Source of the DNA: Asterias amurensis
Taxonomy: Eukaryota; Echinodermata; Asteroidea; Forcipulatida; Asteriidae
Direction of reading: 5' to 3'
DNA: 64,000 nt
Assembly: GCF_032118995.1 (NCBI RefSeq)
Contig: NC_092648.1
Span: forward strand, 325,001 to 389,000
The first letter of the stretch is position 1. Every line of letters begins with the position of its first letter. The notes beneath the pieces are model-generated. The model did no database searches. It had not been told where the DNA came from and was given only the letters and a program-made list of their open reading frames with translations. The position numbers and the translations under genes were made by a program. This document shows positions 56,901 through 64,000 of this stretch, in pieces.

Positions 56901-58460
56901 ATCGGTTTATAGTCGGTCGCGCGATGGAAATCTTGACGCGCAATCATAAAAAGACACAGTTTTTAGGCCTCAGTCTTAGGATCGCGCGCAAGATTTCCCT
57001 CGCGCGACCATCGCGCGACCGACTATATGATTAACACAACCTCGTCCCCGGGATGTGTCGAGCGGTTGCTAGAAGGGTGCCTGTCAAGATGGTTTAAAAA
57101 GTAAACTATGAGGACGAGGTTGATATTCACGGTAACGATCATTAACGTCTTGAGCTATGACTATTCCATGTGCAGGAAAGCGCCCTCTGTTGTCCATCCT
57201 GTGCAAGTTAAGTGAAAAGCAAGATGTCGGCCGACGGCTTTGCTGATTGAGATTTTTCGCGAGGGAAAAACTCAATTGTAGAACTGAAATGTAACCTCAA
57301 ACTTATGAAAATTCTCTGTAGCAAATATTTTCAGTTCTCTGCCTCTTTTGTGGATTTTAAATTAATATTGGAGGAGTAAACGGCAAGTTGACAGTAAGAG
57401 CTTAGTTGACAGCACCAAGCGAATTGACGGCAGGTTGACGGCAAGTATTAAAACCCCTCCATTTTGAACTGCGTGTTAGCGATTGCGCCATGGTTACGTG
57501 GTTAAACTTTAAAATTAAATTTTGTTGCTGGTCCCACAGAACATCCTCAACGGAGAAACAGTAATTAAACTTGAAGCACATCGTCAATTATTATTTTTTA
57601 ATTTTTTTATAGTGTTTTATCATGGTTTTATTATCAAGGGAACAACAAAGGACACAAAACAAACAAAATTACTCAAAAGTGACATCAGATTAACACTCAT
57701 GACTCATGTTTAAAATGTATTTATTTATTTATTTTGAAACTTATCGTGCAGGAATGGATCGACCAATTTTGTTGTCAAGTGCTTTGTCCCTGGTTTTAAC
57801 AAATGTTGAAATTAATAAATTTGAATTACATGAAGACCCCCCCCAGTATTTTTTTTTACTATCAACTTACAAATAGGACAAGCTTTCCATTGATACCAAT
57901 TGTGTGTATGTGCGCTAAAAAAAAAATGATTCAAATATATGACAGACACCCTCCCCCCCAAAAGCAATGTTTAAACGAGCATAACTTTGTGAATAATGAA
58001 CCTATGGCAATAATTTTTTTACTATCACATTACTCATGGGACAAGCTTTCCATTGATATCAATTTTGTGTAGGTGCTCTGGAAAAACCTCAAAAGTGCCG
58101 GACTCCCTAGAATATGTAAAGTTTCAGTCAGGCAAGTTATTTTAAAGAAACTTTCTTTTCTTTTTCTTTACATCTTGTTTTCAAGTATCTACCTTTGTTA
58201 ACTCTTTCATTTCTGTGCACCACTCAAGTCACAGTGGAATTGTAGCAAACAATGACAATTCACAAGAGACGCAGTGGCCATGCCAGTGCACTGACTGATG
58301 ATATGCACACAAAAAAACATCAACACTCCGTCCGTGTAGAAGTATAGTTATAGTTATACACAATTCTGATTCTACATTCCCACGAATATGGTGCTTACCT
58401 GCCATCACTATTTGACAGTTGTGAAGTCATTTGAGAGCTGTTGTCGACTTCTGCAGTCAT
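41743..58460 (-). CDS. BBS1: BBS1, Bardet-Biedl syndrome 1 protein (BBSome subunit), complete
   Basis: Fourteen exons give 601 residues; human BBS1 has 593. BBS1 is a beta-propeller protein of the BBSome, which moves membrane proteins in and out of cilia and is recruited by the GTPase ARL6. Identity with human BBS1 as I know it is obvious along the whole length: [92 protein letters not shown] and [17 protein letters not shown]. Every intron phase agrees. The start ATG gives a short acidic N-terminus like the human one. Intron 1 (52,042-58,398) is 6.4 kb and holds a candidate extra exon at 52,214-52,470. The gene converges with the CYP46-like gene; the two stop codons are 2.0 kb apart. Confidence 0.97.
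42193..42510 (+). repeat. SINE-C interrupted by a fold-back element
   Basis: AATGCAGGATTCCAACTGCC (left) and ATCTCGGTGGTCTAGTAGTG (right) are the parts that are continuous in 16,085-16,430. The gap 42,246-42,456 is filled by M6. Confidence 0.8.
42246..42456. mobile_element. Fold-back element M6, second copy
   Basis: It shares ATGGCTCTGCTTACC, AACCCGTG and AGCAGAGCCATGAAAT with 20,122-20,370. Confidence 0.85.
42531..42688. repeat. Terminal inverted repeat element, 158 bp
   Basis: CCCATTGCACAACAGGCAG pairs with CTGCCCGTTGTGCAATGGG. The inner part, GGTCAAAATGTGCACATG, is also palindromic. Confidence 0.85.
42765..42899 (-). CDS. BBS1: BBS1 exon 13
   Basis: Residues 500-544, phase 0. It contains [20 protein letters not shown] and [11 protein letters not shown]. 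Confidence 0.97.
43031..43420 (-). repeat. SINE-A full copy (body type 1)
   Basis: ATGGCTTCTTATATAGCGCT at the tail end. The head, GATCAGAAACACTAGAGTTT to CAACTCACCCATGACACGCC, is at right. Confidence 0.85.
43528..43661 (-). CDS. BBS1: BBS1 exon 12
   Basis: Residues 455-499, phase 1 to 0. It contains [20 protein letters not shown] and [11 protein letters not shown]. Confidence 0.96.
44167..44297 (+). repeat. Interspersed repeat M1
   Basis: CTACAGCTACGGCTATGGCT to AGCCGCCAATTCGGACAC, near BBS1 exon 11. Confidence 0.8.
44352..44580 (-). CDS. BBS1: BBS1 exon 11
   Basis: Residues 379-455, phase 0 to 1. It contains [20 protein letters not shown] and [18 protein letters not shown]. The residue aligned with human Met390, the common disease site, appears to be Leu here (from remembered alignment). 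Confidence 0.97.
44680..44910 (+). repeat. tRNA-derived SINE-C
   Basis: TATCGTTGCGGTACCCGCTG, then CTCGGTGGTCTAGTTGGTAA and AATTGCAAGAGTCGTGGGTT. Confidence 0.75.
44980..45138 (-). CDS. BBS1: BBS1 exon 10
   Basis: Residues 326-378, phase 0. It contains [20 protein letters not shown] and [20 protein letters not shown]. Confidence 0.95.
45226..45345 (-). repeat. tRNA-derived SINE-B
   Basis: The complementary strand reads GGGCTTGATAGCTCAGTTGG, then TAGAGTGCTGG. CCCCGAACAAAATAGGGAGA is also present. Confidence 0.75.
45364..45521. repeat. Fold-back element M7
   Basis: GATTTCACAAAACGCTAGGA at left pairs with the right end, AGGAAGAGTTTGGTGAAATC. The inner part is rich in CTAACTTAGGA and its complement. 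Confidence 0.85.
45591..45711 (-). CDS. BBS1: BBS1 exon 9
   Basis: Residues 285-325, phase 2 to 0. It contains [20 protein letters not shown] and [11 protein letters not shown]. Confidence 0.95.
46302..46408 (-). CDS. BBS1: BBS1 exon 8
   Basis: Residues 250-285, phase 0 to 2. It contains [20 protein letters not shown] and [10 protein letters not shown]. Confidence 0.95.
46563..46876 (+). repeat. SINE-A full copy (body type 2)
   Basis: It runs from the head GTGTCGTGGCCAAGCGTTCT and GTGGGTTCCAATCCTAGTCA to the body end CACCTTGAAGTGACC. It stops 3-6 bp from the splice donor of BBS1 exon 7. Confidence 0.85.
46881..47012 (-). CDS. BBS1: BBS1 exon 7
   Basis: Residues 206-249, phase 0. It contains [18 protein letters not shown] and [16 protein letters not shown] ends only a few bases beyond its splice donor. 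Confidence 0.96.
47199..47583. mobile_element. MITE M5, complete
   Basis: Ends TAAAGGCACTGGAC and ATCCAGTGCCTTTA, each next to TTAA, bound 385 bp without coding capacity. It lies in BBS1 intron 6. Confidence 0.85.
47626..47701 (-). CDS. BBS1: BBS1 exon 6
   Basis: Residues 180-205, [19 protein letters not shown] then TAIKRQ, phase 2 to 0. Confidence 0.94.
48128..48216 (-). CDS. BBS1: BBS1 exon 5
   Basis: Residues 151-180, [19 protein letters not shown] and LTVRSL, phase 0 to 2. Confidence 0.94.
48500..48715 (+). repeat. tRNA-derived SINE-B
   Basis: GACTTAAAAGGAGACAGCCA, ACATAGCTCAGTTGGTAGAG and GAAGGTCATTGGTTCAAG. Confidence 0.75.
49351..49524. repeat. Fold-back element, about 174 bp
   Basis: GGTTTTCAACTAGTGGTTTA pairs with TAAACCACTAGTTGAAAACC. 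Outer parts GGGAATCAAAGTGTG and CACACATTGATTCCC pair with one mismatch. Confidence 0.9.
49850..50115 (+). repeat. M3 copy with internal 21-bp expansion
   Basis: The unit GGCACCACAGTAAAAGCACA plus G repeats about six times from 49,941 to 50,067. In the other M3 copies it occurs once. Confidence 0.9.
50165..50289 (-). CDS. BBS1: BBS1 exon 4
   Basis: Residues 109-150, phase 1 to 0. It contains [20 protein letters not shown] and [13 protein letters not shown]. Confidence 0.97.
50640..51230 (+). mobile_element. CR1/L2-type LINE 3' end
   Basis: An open frame (50,689-51,024) encodes [53 protein letters not shown] and [14 protein letters not shown], the end of a non-LTR reverse transcriptase. It is 5'-truncated and ends in a TTATTATT tail near 51,225. 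It is the best preserved LINE piece here. Confidence 0.9.
51290..51472 (-). CDS. BBS1: BBS1 exon 3
   Basis: Residues 48-109, phase 1 to 1. It contains [20 protein letters not shown], a propeller blade with the DINGDG loop, and [11 protein letters not shown]. Confidence 0.96.
51962..52041 (-). CDS. BBS1: BBS1 exon 2
   Basis: Residues 21-48, [20 protein letters not shown] then CM, phase 2 to 1. Nearly identical to human at this point. Confidence 0.96.
52214..52470 (-). CDS. Candidate extra or alternative first exon of BBS1
   Basis: This open segment lies in BBS1 intron 1, about 170 bp before exon 2. It starts at ATG 52,470 ([16 protein letters not shown]) and stays open to a good GTATGT donor at 52,213, ending in phase 2. 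That is exactly the phase that BBS1 exon 2 needs. An AG at 52,464-52,463 would also make it a symmetric 249-nt cassette (phase 2 on both sides) between exons 1 and 2. The translation is polar and protein-like ([32 protein letters not shown]), and I do not recognise it. Human BBS1 has no such insert. It could be an alternative exon, an exon of another transcript, or a chance open frame next to the repeat at 52,499-52,680. Confidence 0.35.
52499..52680 (-). repeat. M3 copy, inverted
   Basis: GCAATTGTCCTGGTGCCTTG, TGCTTTTGCTGTGGTGCCC and CAATACCAATTTAAATTCTC. Confidence 0.75.
52835..52960 (+). repeat. Interspersed repeat M2
   Basis: GATCAGAGCATACTGATCGA, then AATGTTGAGTGGTTAACCAC and CACATGGTGTTATTGCAACC. 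Confidence 0.8.
54056..55108. repeat. 50-bp minisatellite, about 21 units
   Basis: Unit of the form CAGTCTATGACCCCTGGAAG, GATCAAGGGTTACAAGCTCC, TGACGGTCGA. Units vary at a few sites (CTCCAGACAGCCGATGG variants). A further lone unit lies at 55,565-55,632 beyond a LINE piece. Confidence 0.97.
55129..55560 (-). mobile_element. LINE remnant between minisatellite units
   Basis: The minus strand encodes [41 protein letters not shown] and [14 protein letters not shown]. The last part ([10 protein letters not shown]) follows in a shifted frame. Confidence 0.85.
55915..56060 (+). repeat. Interspersed repeat M2
   Basis: AGACGATCAGAAGACGATCA (a small duplication), GAGCATACTGATCGAAACGT and AACCACCCCAACTCATTAGA. 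Confidence 0.8.
56908..57027. repeat. CG-rich inverted repeat, 120 bp
   Basis: TATAGTCGGTCGCGCGATGG pairs with CCATCGCGCGACCGACTATA. The inner GGAAATCTTG pairs with CAAGATTTCC. Confidence 0.95.
58399..58460 (-). CDS. BBS1: BBS1 exon 1 (start codon)
   Basis: Residues 1-21, [20 protein letters not shown], ending in phase 2 at GTAAGC. The ATG has AAA before it. No earlier in-frame ATG was needed to reach family length. Confidence 0.85.
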
Positions 58461-59758
58461 TTTGGCAGCTGTTTCTACATGAACAACTCACTGCATAACA
58501 ACGAAAAAGCTTTCCATTGAGTGCACTGGAATGTATGATGTCTGGTCTCCAGTTTGCAGTACGTTTGATAACACCTGAAAGATTGGATGGAGTACAGTCT
58601 AGTATTGATTTCAACTATTGGTGGCGCTATTTCAATATAACGGTGGAGGCAGGGGGCGGGGTAGAGCAGGAGATGGGGGGGGGAGGGAATTGGGGGTCCG
58701 GGTAATAACATTACTTCTTAGACCTGCGGCTGCAGGAAGTTTCTATTTATTTCCACGTCTACGTTCGGTGTTGGCAAAGTATTTTTTTAGGTGTGGCCCT
58801 AGCCCTGGTGGCCTTACACTTTCGTATTATACTAGTGTATATGTGTTCAGCGAGGAAGAGACCTATGTAGGGCTTGTGGCCCTTGTTCTACCTAGGACTA
58901 TATAATACATCCAAGACAATAATTAACTTCGTCAAGTGAACACTAGGCCTAAATCTTTAGAAATCTTCAAAGTTCTAGCACATAATATACCTCACTTACC
59001 CATGAACAGTGCCAGTGACGGGCACGTCTTTCCTAATACCCCATATTAGACACCTCTGTTCAAGTTACCTACGGCCGGTCACAACCCAGGGGGAAAAATG
59101 TTCTAATGTTTATAATGCCGTTGGGCGGGAGATGCTGTCCCTCCATTTGGCAAATAATGTGTACTTCTTATGGCGCTCTCCGTATGCCCCCCCCCCCCCC
59201 CCCCCCCCACTTCAGCCCACGTTTCCATTATGGGGGACAGACGATCCCCGGCGGACGGAATTCCATTGTTCACCGCGGCAGCTGTTTTGTGCATCGCCGT
59301 AGCATTATATGAATTTATGTGATGTTCTTCGTTTTAAAACAAACTCATTCAAAAGCACTGGGGGAAGGGGGTTCATAAAACATAGAGGAGAAAGAAAATT
59401 GAAGTTATTTTTGACTTATCTCCAAATTAAAACTTATTAAGCCAACACAACGAGTATTTTATGACATTTAATACACGGTCGGCACAAGTTATAAGTGTTA
59501 CCTTTCCACTCATCAGGTGGATGAGCAACTCTGATGTATACATAAGCCATGATTATGATTTGTAAAAAGTCAGAACCGATGTCAGTATTTAGTTATGACT
59601 TTGTGTTAATTTTCTTACTATACAATATTAATCTGACAAGTTCGAACAATTCCTTTCGGCGAGAAGTGCCAGCAAAAAAAACACAAAAAAAACTTGCAAC
59701 GTCATCATCGTACAGTGACAAAAGGAACACAAAAACGAGGTTCTCCGTTGTGATATTT
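58461..59758. other. Intergenic region upstream of BBS1
   Basis: The BBS1 promoter should be here. GGGGGCGGGG at about 58,653-58,662 is a GC-box-like site and CGTTGGGCGGGAGATGC lies near 59,120. A poly-C run spans 59,189-59,208. I found no clear X-box and no exon. Confidence 0.5.
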
Positions 59759-59763
59759 TTATT
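59758..59763 (-). terminator. Poly(A) signal overlapping the stop codon of the 379-residue gene
   Basis: On the minus strand the end reads CCA GAA TAA AAA, so AATAAA spans the TAA stop. If it is used, the 3' UTR would be only 10-30 nt. Confidence 0.4.
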
Positions 59764-60898
59764 CTGGAATTACGTCTAATGTTGGGGGTCTGGAAATACG
59801 TCTCCAAGGTGGGAGATGTGTTCTAGGTTTGTTAAATCGTCTTATTAATCCAACTGGAGTAGAAACTTGATAAACTTCATTGTAGAAAAACAACCTTGCT
59901 ACAACTACCCGCTGATCGTGCGTATTGCTATTATTGTCAGACGTCTTTATTTGCGAGACATCAACTTCACATATCCAAGGAAGTCTTCCTTCTTCGGCAA
60001 GTCTCCATAAATCATCATCAGCGTGGAAACTACAATTCAATCCATCCTCAAAACGATCTTCCCCGTCACTAATTATGTCACTTTCATTAATGTTACCGTT
60101 TGAACATTGTTGTAGTCTCAGCGAGGCTTTAGTTTTTGGTGTACATCTCAAATCGTTGCAAAATGAACCATCCGATTTTATGTCACGTGATTTAAAGACC
60201 GGAGATGACTGGTCGTCTGGTTGTGTTCTCGAGTTATTCAAGGGTAGAAGAAGTCCATTATTTGATCGTTGTTTAGCAGGAATGTTAAACACCAATAATT
60301 CATTAGTAGTCAGCTCTTTTATATCAGAAGTATGGTTATTTCTTACAGTTTGAGTTACAGCATCTTTCAATGAAGTTTTACATCCACATAAATCCTGATT
60401 TAATGATTTACAGCGACATGACAAGGTCGTCTGAGTGCCTCGATTTTGGCGCAACTTCTGATCGGCACAAACCTCGATCACACTTTCATCAGTATCACTC
60501 TCAGATGTTGTTGTATCGGATCCCATGGCAACGAACTGTCTGTACAATGCCAGATCACCGTCGGATCGCCGCCTTCGCAATCCTGTCAAACTCAAATGAC
60601 TTCGACATTTTTGATCAAACTGTTCCAGAGATGATTTGAGAGAGTCGACTTTAAACTTGAGTGAAGCTCTGTGCTTGGCAAGCTGCTCGTCAAATGAGGA
60701 ATGTCTTTTGATATTTCCTGTGGGCTGCGCTGGGAAACACTGATGCTTAGTCATTGACCTATCGAATGAGTCACGTTTGTTCTTTGGTAGAGTATGAAGC
60801 GATGATGCAGTTCCTATTGACGTTTGTTCGTATCCCACTGCAGTTACATCAACATGGCCGTTATGGTGTGAATTTGTCATTGACAATAATTGATTCAT
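59759..60898 (-). CDS. Unrecognised protein, at least 379 residues, single large exon
   Basis: The frame is open for 379 codons, far beyond chance in this AT-rich DNA. I do not recognise the family. The first two thirds look disordered: two similar Ser-Phe-Asp patches (KRDSFDRS at about 41-48, KRHSSFDEQLAKH at about 64-76), a short helical stretch (LKFKVDSLKSSLEQFDQK, about 80-97), a basic RRRRSD patch at about 109-113 and an acidic Ser/Thr run (SDTTTSESDTDES). Two TQT motifs (RGTQTTL at about 153, AVTQTV at about 180) resemble dynein light chain LC8 sites. The C-terminal 75 residues look folded (LWRLAEEGRLPWICEVDVSQ, RVVVARLFFYNEVYQV). An acceptor-like TTTTAG just before GGTAAGATG leaves open whether the ATG at 60,898 is the true start or an internal Met. 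The stop TAA lies inside an AATAAA signal. Confidence 0.75.
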   Translation of the reverse strand: MNQLLSMTNSHHNGHVDVTAVGYEQTSIGTASSLHTLPKNKRDSFDRSMTKHQCFPAQPTGNIKRHSSFDEQLAKHRASLKFKVDSLKSSLEQFDQKCRSHLSLTGLRRRRSDGDLALYRQFVAMGSDTTTSESDTDESVIEVCADQKLRQNRGTQTTLSCRCKSLNQDLCGCKTSLKDAVTQTVRNNHTSDIKELTTNELLVFNIPAKQRSNNGLLLPLNNSRTQPDDQSSPVFKSRDIKSDGSFCNDLRCTPKTKASLRLQQCSNGNINESDIISDGEDRFEDGLNCSFHADDDLWRLAEEGRLPWICEVDVSQIKTSDNNSNTHDQRVVVARLFFYNEVYQVSTPVGLIRRFNKPRTHLPPWRRISRPPTLDVIPE

Positions 60899-61512
60899 CT
60901 TACCCTAAAATGTCATCAGTGTCAGTTCAAGCACACATCAATTTTTTTTACGTGTGCTTGTCATTGTATTTTGCGAATTAAATTCCATATGCTCTGTTCA
61001 CACAATAATACACGTTTATCAGTTGCGCAAATAATATTCAAGCAAACTTTGAACCCGTTGGATAAATTCGCCTGGTAGTGTTACCGGTGCATAGATCCAC
61101 AAGCATCGACGTGTTTACTGTCATGCATGGCTGAATGCTGGCGTGTCCTTGGTGCACATCATACGGATCTATCATCTGTGTGAATCCAGCTCCATTATTA
61201 GTTGACATTCTTGCAGTAACATCGTTCTTAATGTACATTGTTGCTGCAGTTTTTCTCAGCATATGTCACCCCAAGATAATGTCATCACCACGAATAGATG
61301 TCACATTTAGCATTATGATAATAATGTGACGCCAGCTGTTAGTGCATGCGTGCATTCATACGTCGTCTATGTATTTCCTTCTCCCATGGTTGCAAACAAC
61401 ATTATGCCCACGCTGCTTTATCTCATGGTACCAACATCATTTGATAATCAAAATCAGGCAATCATAATCAATCAGTAAGTTATGATTCATAGCAATCGTA
61501 CTTTCCTGTCAC

Positions 61513-61678
61513 CTGTTTACAGCACTCATACCTAATATCATTATATTCCACGCAATACTGTGCACTGCCACATGACGGCAGACGCCCAGCACCACAGTAG
61601 CTAAACGCTTGAACGAGCACAGATGCTTTACGCCCAAATGGGCGCAACGCGGCAAAGTCAATTTGTTGATTTTCATCC
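61513..61678 (-). CDS. Possible small Cys-rich exon
   Basis: The open stretch between the 379-residue gene and BLOC1S3 reads FAALRPFGRKASVLVQAF then a Cys-rich tail, CGAGRLPSCGSAQYC and YNDIRYECCKQ. It ends at a CAG/GTGACA donor in phase 0, which would suit the possible acceptor at 60,908. LRPF-G-RK has the form of an amidation and dibasic cleavage site of a neuropeptide precursor, but there is no signal peptide or upstream exon that I can see. It could be part of the neighbouring gene or chance. Confidence 0.2.
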
Positions 61679-62185
61679 CTCAATTAATAAACCAACAAAT
61701 TAAAAAGACCTTGCCACCACTGAATGCCAAAGGAAAAAACAGGTTCAGATATCGACAAAGTAACTCTATCAACATTTCCAACTTATTCGGCGAGTCTTTT
61801 CAAAAAGTGCCTTTAAGCTTAAATGTGATTTAAATTGCGTTTTATGTTGGTACACTTTTGTCTTTTGTTTTCAGCTGTAGCTAAAAAGCAGAGAGGTGGT
61901 ATTCTGTATGCACGACGGTCATTGGTTCAAAACAGTTCGTTCTTTCACAAAAATGCTATCAACTATTTTTTTTCTAAATACCTCGTTTGAATTGTTCTAC
62001 TGCACAAACTCAAAACATGACATAAACATCGTTTTATAGTTTTAATAATATTTAATGTAATGAAGCAAATATTTGTTATAATAAGGAAATTCGTTTATCA
62101 CTTTGGGGCACCCTTTTTTATTATTTTTAGTTTAAGTCCAGTTTATGTGGCCCTTTTGTAAACATGCAATGCTAACAGGTTACCT

Positions 62186-62421
62186 GGGTCAAATTTCATA
62201 GAGCTGCTAAGCACAAAAATTTGCTTGGCATGAAATTTCTGCCTCAATAAAAACAGGATTACTAGCCAAATTTCAATGTGATTTTCAGGATGAGCAAACA
62301 ACAGCTGAATACCAGTAACAAGTAATATGCAACAAATGGAAGTTTGGTTGGTAATCCTGTTTTTATCGAGGCAGACATTTCATGCTAAGTAAATTTTTGT
62401 GCTTAGCAGAAATCGAGCCCT
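62186..62421. repeat. Fold-back element M8
   Basis: GCTAAGCACAAAAATTTGCT pairs with AAATTTTTGTGCTTAGC, and GCCTCAATAAAAACAGGATT pairs with AATCCTGTTTTTATCGAGGC. Diverged relatives: about 1,255-1,390, 4,057-4,210 and 41,255-41,515. Confidence 0.9.
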
Positions 62422-63107
62422 GGTCTAAAGAGTTCTTTCCTCCATTACAGGCGTGGCAGGAGATCCTGTCTCTCACACAAGCTTCTTCTTATAGCGCCCT
62501 CTTGTGAGTCCCTCTCCTCCAGCCACGTTATAATTTCCCATTATTTTTTTTATGGGGACAGGATTTCCGGGGGATAGATTTCTTTATCAAAATAATTGAT
62601 GAACATAGTAGTCAATAATTGCAACAGTATTAATTGATTTATGAAACATGTCTTTTTTAGAAATAAACCAATGTGTTGGTACATTGTTTCCAATGCCAAG
62701 AGATAAATGTTCATTATATTCATACATCTACGATTCAAATTTTAAAATAAATAATTTTAAAATGACCCTTCCCCCAGGAAGAAGTTTTCTTTGAGTTGAA
62801 TAGAATGATAACAGAAAATCACACAAAATTAAGTTACAAAAAGTCAGAAAAAAAAAATAGAAATCCCAAAAGACAACACATATGTATGCATTCCATACAA
62901 ATCACATTACAAAAACTATCAAATGTGAAGCAAAGATTGATTTCAAATTGTTCCTATCTTAAATATCATCTGGTATCAAACGTACCCAATTCCTTGTTGA
63001 AGCTCGACTGTTAAAATGTCTTCAGTAAAAGTATTCATTTCCTCTCAACTTCAGCAACAACTGTCCATTGAAGCCAACATTGACCAGCAACGTGATATTT
63101 CTGTGAT

Positions 63108-63242
63108 TTAATTCTTGACATGTTCCCTTTGTTTAAGTTCAATTCTGATATTTGGAATGTTGACGCAAGAGTTGATCATATCCAGTCTCTGTTCAATCTT
63201 TTTTAAATCTGTGGTGAAAACTCTCAAGTTATGGCTTACATC
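63108..63242 (-). CDS. BLOC1S3: BLOC1S3-like last exon (stop codon)
   Basis: Acceptor TTTTTACCCCAG, then DVSHNLRVFTTDLKKIEQRL, NSCVNIPNIRIELKQ and TAA. This is the best-conserved part of the family. Confidence 0.82.
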   Translation of the reverse strand, partial: DVSHNLRVFTTDLKKIEQRLDMINSCVNIPNIRIELKQREHVKN

Positions 63243-63950
63243 CTGGGGTAAAAAAACACACAGAATCAAAGCATTAGAGGTAGCTGGTAGTTGGTAGGAC
63301 CAAACCTTAACCTCAACTTTTGCAGGAGTGAGAGTCATTGTTGACACAAAACTCTGAAACCTGGATTGAGATCTTATTAAGAGGTACATTGAAATAATGG
63401 CACATATCCACCCATTGGTAACCCATGGAGTTATAAATTCAAATTAGCTTTTTAGAACAGTGTCATAAGCACCAAAAAAGTAGATCAAAGACCCGGGCTT
63501 ATTTCACATGGATATAATATACAAATACAGCATGTTTGGTCTAAATCAGGCAGTTACACTTCAAAAAGTCTGAATTCAGATAAAAAGGTCTGAAATTTCT
63601 CTTTCCTGCAAATATTTGGACTTGGATTAGTATGCCTGCAGTACTGCGTCCTACATAGGCAGATGGGGGATGTTGAGGAAAGTTAAATGTATACAAACAT
63701 ACCTGGATGACGGATTGTGACTTTGCCAGCATCTGATTAGCTTCCCCTAACTCCTTGGCAGATAACAGGAATGCTCCAGCTACACAGTCATGCAATGTGG
63801 ATTGAAGACTTGCATTTCTCTCTCGTAGTTTACGATGGAGCAGTGTATCAAACTTTGATATGTCTTTCTCAGAATGTTGGGACTCATTTTGTGATGTTGT
63901 ACTTCCTGTTGATAGCGACTTTGAATCATCATTTCTGGGTGAAAGCTCAA
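63108..63950 (-). CDS. BLOC1S3: BLOC1S3-like, BLOC-1 subunit 3 (last two exons; 5' end outside window)
   Basis: Two exons (63,703-63,950 and 63,108-63,242) join in phase 0 and give 126 C-terminal residues. BLOC-1 is a cytosolic complex that helps build lysosome-related organelles. The pattern LLHRKLRERNASLQSTLHD, then LRVFTTDLKKIEQRLDMINS and VNIPNIR, follows human BLOC1S3 (LLQLRLAESQARL; LCALAERLDIVAGC; LPDIR) with the same spacing. The region before it is Ser/Thr-rich and acidic (SLSTGSTTSQNESQ), as in the human N-terminal part. The exon at 63,703 starts in phase 1, so at least one more coding exon lies to the right. The family match is from memory and moderate in identity. Confidence 0.78.
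63703..63950 (-). CDS. BLOC1S3: BLOC1S3-like penultimate exon
   Basis: Acceptor TTTTTACAG and donor GTATGT, phase 1 to 0. It carries the disordered Ser-rich stretch and the first helix, LHRKLRERNASLQSTLHD to AKSQSVIQ. Confidence 0.8.
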
Positions 63951-64000
63951 CTGTAAAAACAAAGATAATATAAGCTGTTATCATTATCCGTTTAATATTA

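Larger units (their letters stand above)
52042..58398 (-). other. BBS1 intron 1 (6.4 kb)
   Basis: Besides the candidate exon 52,214-52,470 and the listed repeats, the stretches 52,965-54,050 and 56,060-58,398 show no exon that I can support. The latter contains a CG-rich inverted repeat at 56,908-57,027. Confidence 0.6.
60899..63107. other. Region between the 379-residue gene and BLOC1S3
   Basis: It holds the weak Cys-rich exon candidate (61,513-61,678), a second short minus-strand frame at 61,038-61,262 without convincing splice partners, and the fold-back element at 62,186. Confidence 0.5.

Noticed and set aside
57484..57500. GCGCCATGGTTACG as a BBS1 X-box
   Set aside because: Only one half fits the RFX consensus, and it lies about 1 kb downstream of the start codon, inside intron 1.
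59103..59312. Pro-rich and Gly-rich frames on both strands
   Set aside because: They are caused by the poly-C run at 59,189-59,208.
61038..61262. 74-codon minus-strand frame between the 379-residue gene and the Cys-rich candidate
   Set aside because: Its possible splice phases do not fit either neighbour, and nothing in it is recognisable. Left unannotated.

Overview
The window is nuclear DNA of an animal. Its genes are split into short coding exons with GT-AG introns, and the introns are crowded with tRNA-derived SINEs, fold-back MITE-like elements and CR1/L2-type LINE remnants. The gene set and the style of repeats suggest a marine deuterostome invertebrate, most likely an echinoderm and perhaps a sea star. 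That taxonomic call is an inference that I could not test. All exon models were read by eye from splice consensus, reading frame and remembered human orthologues. Within each gene the intron phases agree from exon to exon.

Layout: (1) positions 168-28,564, minus strand: the first 37 coding exons (about 2,001 codons) of a beta-heavy spectrin (SPTBN5/karst type), with two calponin-homology domains, spectrin repeats and an SH3 domain. The 3' half of the gene lies beyond the left edge. (2) 28,565-32,537: divergent intergenic DNA with repeats. (3) 32,538-39,715, plus strand: a complete 13-exon, 504-residue cytochrome P450 close to CYP46A1 (cholesterol 24-hydroxylase). (4) 39,716-41,742: convergent 3' flanks. 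(5) 41,743-58,460, minus strand: a complete 14-exon, 601-residue BBS1, a BBSome subunit. Its 6.4 kb first intron holds a 50-bp minisatellite and a phase-compatible candidate extra exon. (6) 59,759-60,898, minus strand: an unrecognised protein of at least 379 residues, mostly disordered, with two TQT motifs. (7) 63,108-63,950, minus strand: the last two exons of BLOC1S3, a BLOC-1 subunit. Its 5' end is beyond the right edge.

The genes are ordinary eukaryotic neighbours, not an operon. Spectrin acts in the membrane skeleton, CYP46-like in sterol metabolism in the ER, BBS1 in ciliary trafficking and BLOC1S3 in lysosome-related organelle biogenesis. I found no prokaryotic system, CRISPR array, rRNA or functional tRNA gene. 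The less ordinary signals are the BBS1 extra exon, the unknown 379-residue protein, a partial exon duplication in spectrin that carries a decoy splice acceptor, and a dated series of nested repeat insertions.
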